64,000 nt of DNA from Sulfurovum sp. AR (GTDB lineage: Bacteria; Campylobacterota; Campylobacteria; Campylobacterales; Sulfurovaceae), in NCBI RefSeq assembly GCF_000296775.1, contig NZ_AJLE01000006.1:186001-250000 (forward strand). The letters run 5' to 3'. This document shows positions 25,789-34,942 of the stretch, in pieces. The position numbers and the translations under genes are program-made. Position 1 is the stretch's first letter, and every line of letters begins with the position of its first letter. The notes beneath the pieces are model-generated. The model was given only the letters and a program-made list of their open reading frames with translations. It searched no databases and was not told the DNA's origin.

Positions 25789-26832
25789 ATGAAACAACAT
25801 GTTTACCACCTCTCCCATATCGATCTTGATGGTTACGGATGTCAATATCTCTCAGAACAATGTTTCGACATCATCGACTGCTATAATGCAAACTATGGCC
25901 CGGAAGTAACGGCAAGACTGGCTGAGATCGTTAAAAAGATCGAACAGGATAAGTTTTTACATGGAGATGATGTCGAAGCACTCATTCTCATTACAGACCT
26001 CAATCTTACTACCAAAGAGGGTACTTGGATAGAGAATGAAGCTGTACGTATCGGTGCGAAGCTTCAACTGCTTGATCATCATGCTACAGGAGCACCTGCT
26101 GCAGAACGTTTTGCCTGGTATAAACTTGACACCACACGTTGTGCTACGCTTATTACCTATGACTGGCTGCAGCAACATTATGAATTTGATAAGAGCAGTG
26201 ATTTCGCTACTATCGTAAACGCGATCAATGCCATCGATATCTGGCTCAGTGATGATACACTGTTCGAATATGGAAAAGTGATGCTTGGTATGATCTCCGG
26301 GGCAAGAGAAGTCAACCGTATTTTATTTCCGGCAGAGGACAGAGCCTTTAAACTCTCTCTTATAGAAGCTGCAAAACAAAGAGTAAGCGAAGAAGATGCA
26401 CCCATACAACTGGATGATGATCTACACCAGATCAAAAAAGCATTTTTTAGGCAAGGTGAAAACAACACCAAAGACAACCTGGTTGCCTTTTATGTCACAG
26501 ACCTGCTTACCAAGGACAAACAACGACTTACCATCCACTACAAAGGCTATAGGGGTATACTTGGCTACAATGTAGGGAATACTTCCCTCATAGGAAATGC
26601 CTGTATGGTAGAAAATGATGACTATGACTTCTATATGGATGTGAACTTCAGAGGACATTTTTCACTGAGAAGTAACAACAAAATGGATGTCTCTGCTATG
26701 GCTGCTCACATCGGAAATGGTGGTGGACACCCCAATGCGAGCGGTGGAAAAATAGAGGGGTATAAAGATTCTTTTGTCTATGCAGAGGTACGTCAATTTG
26801 TGCAGGAGTATATAGACAAGAAGTGCGAATAG
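25789..26832 (+). CDS. DHH/DHHA1 phosphoesterase
   Basis: A 347-residue phosphoesterase. N-terminal DHH domain: HIDLDGYGCQ with metal-binding Asp residues, ITDLNLT and LLDHHATG, the DHH signature. C-terminal DHHA1 domain: GNGGGHPNASGGKI, which binds the substrate phosphate or nucleobase. Relatives include nanoRNases and cyclic-di-nucleotide hydrolases; the domain set alone does not select among them. It lacks membrane or GGDEF-like parts, unlike GdpP. An AAAGG ribosome site precedes the ATG. It is convergent with recR. Confidence 0.85.
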   Translation: MKQHVYHLSHIDLDGYGCQYLSEQCFDIIDCYNANYGPEVTARLAEIVKKIEQDKFLHGDDVEALILITDLNLTTKEGTWIENEAVRIGAKLQLLDHHATGAPAAERFAWYKLDTTRCATLITYDWLQQHYEFDKSSDFATIVNAINAIDIWLSDDTLFEYGKVMLGMISGAREVNRILFPAEDRAFKLSLIEAAKQRVSEEDAPIQLDDDLHQIKKAFFRQGENNTKDNLVAFYVTDLLTKDKQRLTIHYKGYRGILGYNVGNTSLIGNACMVENDDYDFYMDVNFRGHFSLRSNNKMDVSAMAAHIGNGGGHPNASGGKIEGYKDSFVYAEVRQFVQEYIDKKCE

Positions 26833-26852
26833 ACTCTCTATCCGCTACACTG

Positions 26853-27422
26853 CTAGATCTTCACTCTCGCTTCTAAAGCACGTGAAAGTGACATCACATC
26901 TATGTTCTCCAGGTCTACCCCTGTAGGTACACCCTGGGCGATCTTCGTAAAGTTTATCTCAAGCCCCTTAAGCTTATCTTCTATGTAAAGGATCATTGTA
27001 TCTGTAGCAATGCTCGGAGGAAATGCAAAGATGATCTCATCCACCCCTCCTACTGCATAAAATAGATGTGCTTCATCCAGATCGCCTACCTCAGTTACCA
27101 CATAATAGACACCGTCAAACTGTCCACTCTCTTCTATGGTCAAGATATCTTTAGCACTTTGTACAATACACAGTTTTGTATTATCTCTGTAGGGATCGGA
27201 ACAAATGGCACAAAGCTCATCTTCACTCATATTGTGGCATTTGCTGCATTTTTGTATGGCATTGACACCTGTTTCCAGTGCATGTGCTAGTTTCATAGCC
27301 CCAAATCCGTCTTCCATCACTGCATGATAGGCTAAACGAATCGCTGTTTTTTTACCAATGGAAGGTAAAGAACCAAAGGCCTCCACCAGGTTTTCAAAGG
27401 CTTCTATCTTGTAGTGTTTCAT
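26853..27422 (-). CDS. recR: recombination mediator RecR
   Basis: Works with RecFO to load RecA on gapped DNA. The 189-residue protein has an N-terminal helix-hairpin-helix (LVEAFGSLPSIGKKTAIRLA), a zinc finger with four cysteines in CSKCHNMSEDELCAIC, and a Toprim domain with CIVQSAKDILTIEESGQFDG. Upstream, between the Dabb gene and recR, a 25-codon open frame ends in TAATG overlapping the recR start; it may only couple translation. Confidence 0.95.
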   Translation of the reverse strand: MKHYKIEAFENLVEAFGSLPSIGKKTAIRLAYHAVMEDGFGAMKLAHALETGVNAIQKCSKCHNMSEDELCAICSDPYRDNTKLCIVQSAKDILTIEESGQFDGVYYVVTEVGDLDEAHLFYAVGGVDEIIFAFPPSIATDTMILYIEDKLKGLEINFTKIAQGVPTGVDLENIDVMSLSRALEARVKI

Positions 27423-27502
27423 TAGGACGCCGCCTTCATAGCTATACTACGTTCCGACCACTTCGGTTCCGAAGCTAAAATCATGAAACTATTCATCATT
27501 TC

Positions 27503-27796
27503 TTAACGCTTCTCATAATCTACAACTTTAGAGTATTCAACCACTGTTTTGATAAAGTCTACCACTTTAAGATGTTCTGGATGTATCGCATAAGCATCCA
27601 ATCCTTCTTTGCTTTCAAATACCGTAATGATACTGAGATCCATCGCGCGTTCTTCCGTAGAGAAATTCAAACCTACATCTATACTTCTTAGTGTCGGTAC
27701 CGCCCCCATAAGATTTTCCAACATCTGTTTTGCCTGTATGATATTGGCTTTTTTATTTTCTTCTTTAAATTTAAATGTGACGATATGTACAACCAT
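27503..27796 (-). CDS. Dabb (stress-responsive alpha/beta-barrel) protein
   Basis: A 97-residue ferredoxin-like fold protein of the Dabb family, dimeric barrels found in stress and polyketide-type proteins. Family features: MVVHIVTFKFKEENKKANI, LRSIDVGLNFS, and the C-terminal YAIHPEHLKVVDFIK with the conserved HP.H motif. It has no signal peptide. It is 80 bases upstream of recR on the same strand. The substrate is unknown. Confidence 0.85.
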   Translation of the reverse strand: MVVHIVTFKFKEENKKANIIQAKQMLENLMGAVPTLRSIDVGLNFSTEERAMDLSIITVFESKEGLDAYAIHPEHLKVVDFIKTVVEYSKVVDYEKR

Positions 27797-27887
27797 AATA
27801 AACTACCTATTATTTATATTTTTGTGATTATAACCAAATTATGGTAGAATTCGCCCCAAAACATTCCCTAGCTATGGAGATATATCA

Positions 27888-29024
27888 ATGACAGATTTAG
27901 ATTATTATGAAGTACTTGAAGTCAGCAAAGACTGTTCAGGTGCTGAGCTTAAGAAATCATACAGAAAACTTGCGATGAAATATCATCCAGACAGAAATCC
28001 TGATGATAAAGAAGCGGAAGATAAGTTCAAAATAGTCAACGAAGCCTACCAGGTACTCAGCGATGAAGAAAAAAGAGCGATCTATGACCGTTACGGTAAA
28101 GCAGGTCTCGAAGGCCAAGGCGGCATGGGCGGTGGATTTGGCGGTGCGAACATGGATGATATCATGGATATCTTTAACTCTATGTTCGGAGGCTCTGGCG
28201 GTGGATTCGGCGGTTTTGGCCAAGCGCGCAGAGACCCGGGCCAAAAATATGCACTGGACTTTGAGATAGAAGTGCCTTTAAAATTTCATGAAGCGGTCTT
28301 TGGCTGTGAAAAGAAAATAGAGATCCGTTACAAAACACCTTGTGATGACTGTCAAGGTACGGGTGCAAAAGATGCAAAACTGGAAACATGTGACTATTGT
28401 CAAGGACAGGGACAGGTGCTAATGAGACAAGGGCCTATGCAGTTTGCCCAAACATGTCCAAAATGCCATGGTCAAGGACAAAGTATTAAAGAGGAGTGTG
28501 GGAGCTGTCATGGTAAAGGGTATCATGAAAAAGAAGATACCGTTACTGTGAACATTCCTGCTGGAGTAGATTCTGGTAACCGCCTAAGAGCACAAGGCTA
28601 CGGAAACGAAGCCAAAAACGGACAACGTGGTGACCTCTACCTTACCTTCCATGTAGAAGAAGACGAAAACTTCATACGTAATGGAAACGATATCTATATA
28701 GAAGTACCTGTCTTCTTCACACAAGCGATCCTAGGAGAAACTATCTCCATCCCTGCGCTTGACGGTGAATTGGAACTGGAGCTTAAACAAAGCACCAAAG
28801 ATAAAGAACAGTTCGTCTTCAATGGTGAAGGTGTGGCTGATGTACATAGCGGAAGAAGAGGACGTCTTATCGCACAAGTACGTATGGTACTTCCTAAGAA
28901 GATCAGTGATGAACAAAAAGAGCTTCTCGAAAAACTCCAAGAGAGTTATGGTGTGGAGAGTAGACCACACAAAAGCACTTTCGAATCAGCATTTGACAGA
29001 GTTAAAAGCTGGTTTGGCAACTAG
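27888..29024 (+). CDS. dnaJ: co-chaperone DnaJ
   Basis: Delivers clients to DnaK and stimulates its ATPase. The 378-residue protein has the J-domain with [11 protein letters not shown], a Gly/Phe-rich linker (about 75-115), four CxxCxGxG-type zinc repeats ([36 protein letters not shown]) and the C-terminal substrate domains. This is a complete type I Hsp40. A TAGAAT -10 box at 27845-27850 and a GGAG ribosome site precede it. dnaK-grpE is 4 kb away on the other strand. Confidence 0.97.
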   Translation: MTDLDYYEVLEVSKDCSGAELKKSYRKLAMKYHPDRNPDDKEAEDKFKIVNEAYQVLSDEEKRAIYDRYGKAGLEGQGGMGGGFGGANMDDIMDIFNSMFGGSGGGFGGFGQARRDPGQKYALDFEIEVPLKFHEAVFGCEKKIEIRYKTPCDDCQGTGAKDAKLETCDYCQGQGQVLMRQGPMQFAQTCPKCHGQGQSIKEECGSCHGKGYHEKEDTVTVNIPAGVDSGNRLRAQGYGNEAKNGQRGDLYLTFHVEEDENFIRNGNDIYIEVPVFFTQAILGETISIPALDGELELELKQSTKDKEQFVFNGEGVADVHSGRRGRLIAQVRMVLPKKISDEQKELLEKLQESYGVESRPHKSTFESAFDRVKSWFGN

Positions 29025-29027
29025 CCT

Positions 29028-29717
29028 TTAGCTTTTTTTATCTTCTAATAAAAGAACTGGGTCTTCTCCCTGTTCTTTGAGCATTTTCACTAACTCTTTT
29101 TTGATATTTTTATCTGTTTTTTCATCCACTACGATCTCTAACATTTTTGTGACCTTTTCATGATGCTGCTGACTTGCTTGCATAAACTCCTCGTGTCTTA
29201 AAGAGGCTTCATGCATCTTTGCTTCATGGGCTTTGTTCTTTTTATGGATCCATAGCAGAAGTAGTAAAATAAGCAATACAAGCAACGTACTTACGATGAG
29301 TATGATCTGGGACAGTCTGTTTTGATTCCCCTGGTTAGATAGAAGCCGTTCTTCCTGAAGCATAGTAAGTTCTTTCTCCTGAGCAAGTTTCATGCCCTGC
29401 AGCTCTTTTTCATACGCTAATTTACTCTCCTGTAATTTAGCTGCCTCTTGCGCTTGCAGTTTTGTCTGCTCCAGTTCCAGTGTTTTAAGTTGCTGAAGTT
29501 TCTCTGATTCGATTTTTGCTAAAGCGATCTGGTTAGCCCCGACCAGTTTTTGAAGTTCCAAGGTTTCATTCGCTTCTTTATATGCCTGCTTATCAGATGC
29601 TCCAGCCTCCTGTTTTTTCGTCGTATCTTCCATCAGACGGGCTTTAGAAACATTACCCTGTTCACATCCATAAAATATTACCAATACCACTGCCAGAAAA
29701 AAATATCTTATTTTCAA
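29028..29717 (-). CDS. coiled-coil lipoprotein with one membrane span
   Basis: I do not recognise a family. The 229-residue product starts from TTG (29717) with a signal ending in the lipobox VIFYGC. Residues about 50-125 are a long coiled coil rich in Gln, Leu, Lys and Glu (EKLQQLKTLELEQTKLQAQ), then a single membrane helix (about 137-157, LSQIILIVSTLLVLLILLLL), then a second charged helical region (HKKNKAHEAKMHEASLRH). A lipid anchor plus a later membrane helix suggests a looped periplasmic coiled coil, unless the Cys is not modified. It is convergent with dnaJ. Confidence 0.65.
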   Translation of the reverse strand: MKIRYFFLAVVLVIFYGCEQGNVSKARLMEDTTKKQEAGASDKQAYKEANETLELQKLVGANQIALAKIESEKLQQLKTLELEQTKLQAQEAAKLQESKLAYEKELQGMKLAQEKELTMLQEERLLSNQGNQNRLSQIILIVSTLLVLLILLLLLWIHKKNKAHEAKMHEASLRHEEFMQASQQHHEKVTKMLEIVVDEKTDKNIKKELVKMLKEQGEDPVLLLEDKKS

Positions 29718-29859
29718 ATTCTACCCTCTCTATCTCTTTTCAGTATTTTAGCCAATTTTTCGTTAGTACATAAAAAAAGAACTATTTCCCTTTAAGTTTA
29801 ATAGCGTTACAATGAACAAAGGATAATTTTTTTCCTTAATAACTTTGAAAGGATCTAGT

Positions 29860-30375
29860 ATGGCAAAAAGAGGTAATTCGATTATCAAAGGTTTAGATAT
29901 CAATGAGATTATTTCAATGCTCAATAAAGCGTATGCGGATGAATGGTTGGCTTATTATCAATATTTCATTGAAGCCAAAGTCATCAAGGGTATTATGAAG
30001 GATGCAGCTATAGCAGAACTGACACAGCATGCGACAGATGAACTCAGACATGCAAATATGGTAGCAGACAGAATTCTTCAGCTTGGTGGGACTCCTCTCC
30101 TCAATCCACAAGAGTGGTTTACGCATACGAACTGTGGATATGAAGAACCAAAAGATTTTGATGTAGTAAGTATACTTGAAGATTCAATTAAAGGAGAACA
30201 GTGTGCTATCTCAGTCTATTCAAAACTCGCAGATATGACACGAGATAAAGATATCGTAACGTATGACATCGTCTCAGAAATACTTGCAGATGAGGTAGAA
30301 CATGAAGAGGATCTTCAGGCACTACATGATGATATCACTGAGTTTATAACAGACCTCAAAAAAAATATGCACTAA
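29860..30375 (+). CDS. ferritin-like/bacterioferritin-type protein
   Basis: A 171-residue four-helix protein with the ferritin-like di-iron pattern: ADEWLAYYQYFIEAKV (Glu of helix A), HATDELRHANMV (ExxH of helix B), SIKGEQCAISVYSKLAD (Glu/Tyr of helix C) and EILADEVEHEEDLQAL (ExxH of helix D). It likely oxidises and stores iron or removes peroxide. The ATG at 29860 follows a GAAAGGA ribosome site; the TTG at 29845 lies within that site. No Fur-like palindrome is evident upstream. It is upstream of the ZIP transporter gene. Confidence 0.85.
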   Translation: MAKRGNSIIKGLDINEIISMLNKAYADEWLAYYQYFIEAKVIKGIMKDAAIAELTQHATDELRHANMVADRILQLGGTPLLNPQEWFTHTNCGYEEPKDFDVVSILEDSIKGEQCAISVYSKLADMTRDKDIVTYDIVSEILADEVEHEEDLQALHDDITEFITDLKKNMH

Positions 30376-30449
30376 AAAGTGATGATTGAAACTTAGGCTG
30401 ACAGATAGTGAGTATCTCATAATGTAATAAAATATGATGGAGTAGAAAG

Positions 30450-31286
30450 ATGCAAGCATTGACCATCGCAGAGATGTTACCTGCATTTTTGTTAACCTTG
30501 TTTGCAGGTCTTTCTACTGCCCTTGGTGCTCTCTTTACTTTTTGGGGCGGTGCGAAAAATACAAAATTTTTATCCGTAGGTCTAGGCTTCTCTGCAGGCG
30601 TTATGATCTATGTCTCATTTGTAGAGATCCTTGTCAAATCCCAAGATGCTTTTACGTTAAAATATGGAGAGATTTTAGGTGAAAGCTTAGGCCTTGTTGC
30701 TTTTTTTGTAGGTATTGCACTCTCATTTGTCATTGATCAATTAATTCCTGACAATATCAATCCCCACCATACCCTTGATATTGAAAACAGTATAGATAAC
30801 AAGGATACACAAACTATCCAAAACTATAGAGCACCACTGGCACGTATGGGGTTCTTTACGGCTATTGCCATTGCCTTACATAACTTTCCAGAGGGATTTG
30901 CTACTTTTGTATCAGCCCTAAATAATATGACTACCGGGATATCTATTGCACTAGCCATAGCACTTCACAACATTCCAGAAGGATTGGCCATCGCTCTTCC
31001 AGTCTATCATGCAACAGGAGATCGTAAAAAAGCCTTTCTTTATGCCTTGGGCTCTGGATTAGCAGAGCCTGTAGGTGCGATCATTGGATTCCTCATTTTG
31101 GTACCTATCATGGGAGATCTGGCATTAGGGATCACATTTGGTGTGGTTGCAGGTATTATGGTCTATATCTCATTTGATGAACTCTTACCTGCTGCTAGAG
31201 TCTATGGTAATGACCATACCACCATCTTTGGCCTTGTGATCGGTATGCTTGTGATGTCTGCAAGCCTCATTCTTTTTAAACTATGA
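30450..31286 (+). CDS. zupT: ZIP-family zinc/divalent metal importer (ZupT type)
   Basis: Imports Zn2+ and often Fe2+ or other divalent metals across the inner membrane. The 278-residue protein has eight hydrophobic segments and both binding-site motifs: ALHNFPEGFATFVSAL and ALHNIPEGLAIALPVY, followed by SGLAEPVGAIIGF. A His-containing loop (NINPHHTLDIENS) lies between spans three and four. It follows the ferritin-like gene by about 75 bases. The C-terminal LFKL overlaps the 3' end of the convergent next gene by six bases. Confidence 0.92.
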   Translation: MQALTIAEMLPAFLLTLFAGLSTALGALFTFWGGAKNTKFLSVGLGFSAGVMIYVSFVEILVKSQDAFTLKYGEILGESLGLVAFFVGIALSFVIDQLIPDNINPHHTLDIENSIDNKDTQTIQNYRAPLARMGFFTAIAIALHNFPEGFATFVSALNNMTTGISIALAIALHNIPEGLAIALPVYHATGDRKKAFLYALGSGLAEPVGAIIGFLILVPIMGDLALGITFGVVAGIMVYISFDELLPAARVYGNDHTTIFGLVIGMLVMSASLILFKL

Positions 31287-32081
31287 GCTTACTTTTTGGT
31301 GTAATATAACCTTGTGAGCCGATGGTTCTATACTTGAGTCCTCTGTACGATGGTCATAAGCAATGACATAGACTTCATCTCCACTTTTTAAATAATTCTT
31401 TTTACCAAACTCTGCGTAGGCTGTCGCACCTATAGAGATGAGGGCTTGTTTAGGATAATGTGTTGCTTGAAGATGTGCAGCGATGTTTTCCAGAGGTCCG
31501 AAATCTTCTTGGGTGTTCATTTTGTCGATCAACCATGTTTTCAGCTTCGTATAGAAGTAAGAGTATCCTAACAGTGGGGCATCCACACCGTAGGGATGTA
31601 AGATACCTTCACGTTTTACAAAAGAACATAAATGATAATGATCCATCACACCACCCTCTTCAAATCTGTCAATAGGTATCCATGTATCACCAATACCCTT
31701 AGAATTGCGCCCCCATGACTTTTTCTCTGAAATCTTTTTTGCCCCTTCTTTACGGATAGTACAGTCATTGAACGTAGTAAATTTTTGAGCGATGAGATCA
31801 ATGACCTTTTTCCCCTCATCATAGACTATATCAAAGAGTACAGCGATCTCCGGTTCAACTTGTGCATTGGCTTCATACTCTGGAAGGGTAAGTCTGTCTG
31901 TACCTATAGAGTACACGCCTAAAAAAGAATCTGATCCAGGGAGATAAAAAGGAAATATACCTTTGGGTGCATCAGGTTCAGCAGTCATGACATTTTCGAA
32001 ATCTTTGAGTTCACCTGCTTGTTCTAAATGGTGTGCAAAGTTCCCTGCCACACCTAAACATATTGTATGTTGTAATTGCAT
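31281..32081 (-). CDS. DUF5718-like conserved protein of unknown function
   Basis: A 266-residue soluble protein that I associate with DUF5718, conserved in Campylobacterota and some Gammaproteobacteria. Telling segments: CLGVAGNFAHHLEQAGELKD, APKGIFPFYLPGSDSFLG, VEPEIAVLFDI, FNDCTIRKEGAKKISEKKSW and LLGYSYFYTKLKTWL. The fold resembles fumarylacetoacetate hydrolases (an acidic VEPEIAVL metal-site-like motif), but the reaction is unknown. An AAGGA ribosome site precedes the ATG. No operon partner is seen. Confidence 0.65.
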   Translation of the reverse strand: MQLQHTICLGVAGNFAHHLEQAGELKDFENVMTAEPDAPKGIFPFYLPGSDSFLGVYSIGTDRLTLPEYEANAQVEPEIAVLFDIVYDEGKKVIDLIAQKFTTFNDCTIRKEGAKKISEKKSWGRNSKGIGDTWIPIDRFEEGGVMDHYHLCSFVKREGILHPYGVDAPLLGYSYFYTKLKTWLIDKMNTQEDFGPLENIAAHLQATHYPKQALISIGATAYAEFGKKNYLKSGDEVYVIAYDHRTEDSSIEPSAHKVILHQKVSS

Positions 32082-32170
32082 AAATATCCTTAGAAAAAAT
32101 AATAATGTAGTATATCTTAGGGATGGTTATAGGGTGTTTTAAAAATGTAAGGGGAAATAACGTGAAGAGT

Positions 32171-32194
32171 ATCTACTACCATTAGGTAGTAGAT
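32171..32194 (-). terminator. hairpin after the HU gene
   Basis: ATCTACTACC and GGTAGTAGAT form a perfect 10-bp stem around a 4-base loop, just after the HU stop. The following bases on the minus strand are only moderately T-rich. Confidence 0.55.
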
Positions 32195-32206
32195 ATGGTA
32201 ATGAAC

Positions 32207-32488
32207 TTAGTTACCTGCTACAGCGTCTTTAAGTGTTTTACCCATTTTGAACTTAGGTGCTGTGTGTGCTGGTTTTGTATAAGTTTTATCAGTTCCTGGA
32301 ACTTTACCACTTTTTTCTGCTACGTCTACTGTAGAGAATGTTCCGAAACCTACCAATGATACAGTTTCTTTTTTTACTAATGCTTCAGTTACTGAAGTGA
32401 TAAATGCTTTTACCGCTCTCTCTGCTGCTGCTTTACTTTCAAACTCACCGTTTTTCTGTACCAATTCTACGAAATCTGCTTTTGTCAT
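32207..32488 (-). CDS. hup: HU-family nucleoid protein
   Basis: Small basic dimeric protein that bends and compacts DNA. The 93-residue sequence has the HU/IHF pattern: TKADFVELVQKNGEFESKAA, SLVGFGTFSTVDVAEKSG and the arm region KTYTKPAHTAPKFKMGKTLK. The arm matches HU rather than IHF subunits. The promoter -10 TATAAT lies at 32517-32522 on the minus strand and an AAGGAAG ribosome site precedes the ATG. Confidence 0.95.
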   Translation of the reverse strand: MTKADFVELVQKNGEFESKAAAERAVKAFITSVTEALVKKETVSLVGFGTFSTVDVAEKSGKVPGTDKTYTKPAHTAPKFKMGKTLKDAVAGN

Positions 32489-32937
32489 TCTACTTCCTTG
32501 TTTTTAAGATGGAATCATTATATCACAACTAATTCTTAAAAAAAGATAAAAATATAATAAAAAGCCCTATTTTACGGCATTTCATACACTTTTGTTAAAA
32601 AAAAGACTAAATATAATATTATATTATTTAAATAGATAATAGTTAATATACGTATAGATTATATTCTATAGCCTATATCATGACAATATGGCCTATAAAA
32701 GACGGTGTAAGCATCATTCCATTCATCTGACATAGATCCTTAAAAATAAAATTATGTACCTTTTGATAATCAAATTAGTTCTCTATATAAACACGAAACA
32801 CTTCAAAACCTGAACCAATATGTACAATAGCATTTGAATGTCAGAAAATAAAAAAGTGCAGTAATCGAATTTTGTATGGATATCAATACAGTAAAGATAC
32901 AGGATGAAATATAACTATTTAAAAGGTTTGAGAAAGA
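32489..32937. other. AT-rich intergenic region
   Basis: About 450 bases between HU and tRNA-Leu. Besides the HU promoter at its left end I see no gene. The centre (32580-32660) is almost pure A/T with TATA-like runs. No convincing RNA fold or ORF was found. Confidence 0.6.
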
Positions 32938-33022
32938 TGGTGCGTCAGAGAGGATTTGAACCTCCACACCCGTAGGGCACTACCCCCTCAAGGTAGCGTG
33001 TCTACCGTTCCACCACTGACGC
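32938..33022 (-). tRNA. tRNA-Leu (anticodon GAG)
   Basis: On the minus strand the gene starts GCGTCAG and ends CTGACGCACCA, with the CCA encoded (32938-32940). The acceptor stem pairs perfectly. The anticodon loop TTGAGGG between CTACC and GGTAG gives GAG. The long variable arm (TGCCCTACGGGTG region) marks a class II tRNA, and the T loop is GTTCAAATC. Length 85. It lies downstream of atpE on the same strand. Confidence 0.95.
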
Positions 33023-33078
33023 ACATAGACTTGTAGTTTAAAAGTACTACTGGACTTTACAAAATGAGGGTTTGAAAA

Positions 33079-33105
33079 GTTGTGACGGATTATATCCATC
33101 ACAAC
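33079..33105 (-). terminator. intrinsic terminator of atpE
   Basis: A 12-bp stem (33079-33090 with 33094-33105) around a 3-base loop; on the minus strand the only mismatch becomes a G-U pair, and the stem is followed by CTTTTC on that strand. It lies between the atpE stop and the tRNA-Leu gene. Confidence 0.7.
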
Positions 33106-33123
33106 CTTTCAGTGTCTTTAAGA

Positions 33124-33435
33124 TTAACCGATAAATGGGTTAGCGTAAAGAGCGATAAGCGCAATTACCAATGTATAGATAACTTGTGCTTCGATCATTG
33201 CAAGAGCGATGAACATTGTAGTCATTAGTTTACCACCAAGACCTGGGTTTCTAGCAGTACCAGCGATAGTCGCAGCAGCAGTGTTACCCATACCAACAGC
33301 ACCACCAAGTGCAGCAAGACCAAGACCGATACCAGCAGCAACTACTGAATATGCTTTGATCATAGATTCACCATCTGCTTCACCAGCAAATGCAACAGCA
33401 CCAAGTGCTAAGAAAAGTAAGAAAAACTTTTTCAT
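33124..33435 (-). CDS. atpE: F0 ATP synthase subunit c
   Basis: Forms the rotor ring of F0. The 103-residue product has a signal-peptide-like N-terminus (MKKFFLLFLALGAVAFAGEA) followed by two membrane helices, the Gly-rich GIGLGLAALGGAVGMGNTAA, the polar loop GTARNPGLGG and the proton-carrying Glu in ALAMIEAQVIY. The extra N-terminal leader and the stand-alone location, away from the main atp operon, are typical of Campylobacterota. The Glu-to-Gln context here suggests H+ coupling, but this is not certain. Confidence 0.97.
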   Translation of the reverse strand: MKKFFLLFLALGAVAFAGEADGESMIKAYSVVAAGIGLGLAALGGAVGMGNTAAATIAGTARNPGLGGKLMTTMFIALAMIEAQVIYTLVIALIALYANPFIG

Positions 33436-33738
33436 TTTATATCCTTTAAATTAATGGGTTTTAAGTCTCTTCGACTGTTCTAGAAGTCTGTTCGGATAGC
33501 GTAAACGATACTAAATGATCGCCAACATAGACATAAATGCCTACATTTCCCTACTGATCACTTCAAATAACGTCGAATTATATCTTTATCATGATTAAAT
33601 TTTGTTAAATGCAAATCTATTTAGAATCACTTTTGTACTACCCTACCCGTATAGGGATTGATACATTCATTATCCCCCCTCATAATATGTACTATTTGAC
33701 TGAAAACTACATATGGTGTGCAATAAGCACTATGGTGC
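33436..33738. other. intergenic region between atpE and the exosortase gene
   Basis: About 300 bases between divergent genes, presumably holding the atpE promoter on the minus strand. I see no ORF. Near 33700-33744 short repeats (GTGCAATAAGCAC, GGTGCTATAG) surround the promoter of the next gene. Confidence 0.5.
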
Positions 33739-33744
33739 TATAGT
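33739..33744 (+). promoter_or_regulatory. -10 box placing a leaderless start on the exosortase gene
   Basis: TATAGT is followed by exactly six bases (ATTATT) and the ATG at 33751, and there is no ribosome site. The spacing equals that of three other genes in this window. Confidence 0.5.
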
Positions 33745-33750
33745 ATTATT

Positions 33751-34230
33751 ATGAAACGATTTGTATCTTTATACTTTTTATATTTGATAGTACTCTTTAT
33801 CTTGTTTTACAATGAAACTTCAATATTGAGTACTTTTATCAATGAAGTACAAACAAAACTCACACTTTTTTTTCTGGAAATATTTTTACAGCCAGGACAA
33901 CTTCAAGGTATTGATATTTGGATAAACCCCCAGTATAAAATTATTATTAACCATACATGTAATGGCATCATACCTATACTCTTTTTGTTTGCATCCATAC
34001 TTGCATACCCTTCTGGGCTATGGTATAAAATAGTGTGGATGAGTCTTGGATATACAATATTTTCATTTATAAATGTTTTTCGTATATTGTTAGTAGTCTA
34101 TTTTGTAGAACAAGAAGGAGAACAAGAAAATTTTTATTGGTCGCATGACCTTATTGGCAATGCGCTATTGATAAGTGTTGGATTGGGACTTTTTATAGCA
34201 TTTATCAAACTATCAAGAAAACGGAGTTAG
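33751..34230 (+). CDS. exosortase/archaeosortase-family transpeptidase
   Basis: A 159-residue multi-pass membrane protein with the catalytic triad of the exosortase/archaeosortase family: Cys in INHTCNGIIPILF, Arg in FINVFRILLVVYF and His in FYWSHDLIGNAL. Such enzymes cleave a C-terminal sorting signal and attach the substrate to a carrier or lipid (family knowledge). It is short, near the minimal size for the family. A 958-residue DUF11 protein with a sorting-signal-like tail is encoded 0.7 kb away and is the evident substrate. No EPS operon is nearby, unlike classical PEP-CTERM systems. Confidence 0.82.
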   Translation: MKRFVSLYFLYLIVLFILFYNETSILSTFINEVQTKLTLFFLEIFLQPGQLQGIDIWINPQYKIIINHTCNGIIPILFLFASILAYPSGLWYKIVWMSLGYTIFSFINVFRILLVVYFVEQEGEQENFYWSHDLIGNALLISVGLGLFIAFIKLSRKRS

Positions 34231-34257
34231 ATCATTCTCTAACTCTGTAGTTTCTTA

Positions 34258-34929
34258 TTAAAAGTCGTAAGTGATACCGAAACTAACTATATTTGTTTTA
34301 TAGTTATCTGGTCCCTTATTATGCATAAGATTTTGATAATCTATCCAAAGGCCCCAGCCTTTTTCTTGATCGCCATGTCCATCAAATTCTCTATCAAAAG
34401 TCAGAACATCCGATTCATTCTCTTTGTGGGCCTCATAGTCATCCTCTTTATCAGAAAGGTCATATTCAAGTCCTATACCATAACTGAAACCATTATAGGT
34501 ATATTCATCCTTTAGAAAAGGACAGTCAGTTTCGACTTTTGTATGACCATATCCAAGAAGACCATAGATATTCATCTGTTCACCTACTGGCATCATTGGT
34601 TTAAGAAAAATGCCGTAATGTGTTGTTTTATCTGCCCAGTCACTCTCTATACTTGATTGAAGTGCACGAGCTTCTATCCCGATATATTGATTATAATCAT
34701 ACCCTGCTCTTACTATTCCTCCCCATGTGGAATCTTTCAATCTGACATTTCTATCAGGAGGACAAAAACAATCTCTGCTTATTCCTGCCCAAAGAAGACC
34801 TACACCGACATAAAAAGGATTTGGATCAACCTCTTCTATCGGTACCACTGGAGCGATATTACCCCCTCCAAATAGACTGCTTGTTGCCATAAGTGAACTA
34901 AGCGTCATTATTTGTATTGTTTTTTTCAT
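34258..34929 (-). CDS. outer-membrane beta-barrel protein (OmpW/OmpA-barrel type)
   Basis: A 223-residue protein with a signal peptide (MKKTIQIMTLSSLMATSS) and an eight-strand-like small barrel: NPFYVGVGLLWAG, GIVRAGYDYNQYIGIEARAL, MNIYGLLGYGHTKVE, YNGFSYGIGLEYDL and the closing NIVSFGITYDF with terminal Phe. One extracellular loop holds CFCPPD, and one holds an acidic DKEDDYEAHKENESD stretch. The ATG at 34929 has a strong GGGAGGGG ribosome site. It lies 13 bases after the DUF11 protein gene, so the two form an operon. Confidence 0.75.
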   Translation of the reverse strand: MKKTIQIMTLSSLMATSSLFGGGNIAPVVPIEEVDPNPFYVGVGLLWAGISRDCFCPPDRNVRLKDSTWGGIVRAGYDYNQYIGIEARALQSSIESDWADKTTHYGIFLKPMMPVGEQMNIYGLLGYGHTKVETDCPFLKDEYTYNGFSYGIGLEYDLSDKEDDYEAHKENESDVLTFDREFDGHGDQEKGWGLWIDYQNLMHNKGPDNYKTNIVSFGITYDF

Positions 34930-34942
34930 CTTTACCCCTCCC

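Noticed and set aside
27422-27503. 25-codon ORF between the Dabb gene and recR
   Set aside because: It ends in TAATG at the recR start, so it may couple translation, but nothing supports a functional peptide. Left unannotated.
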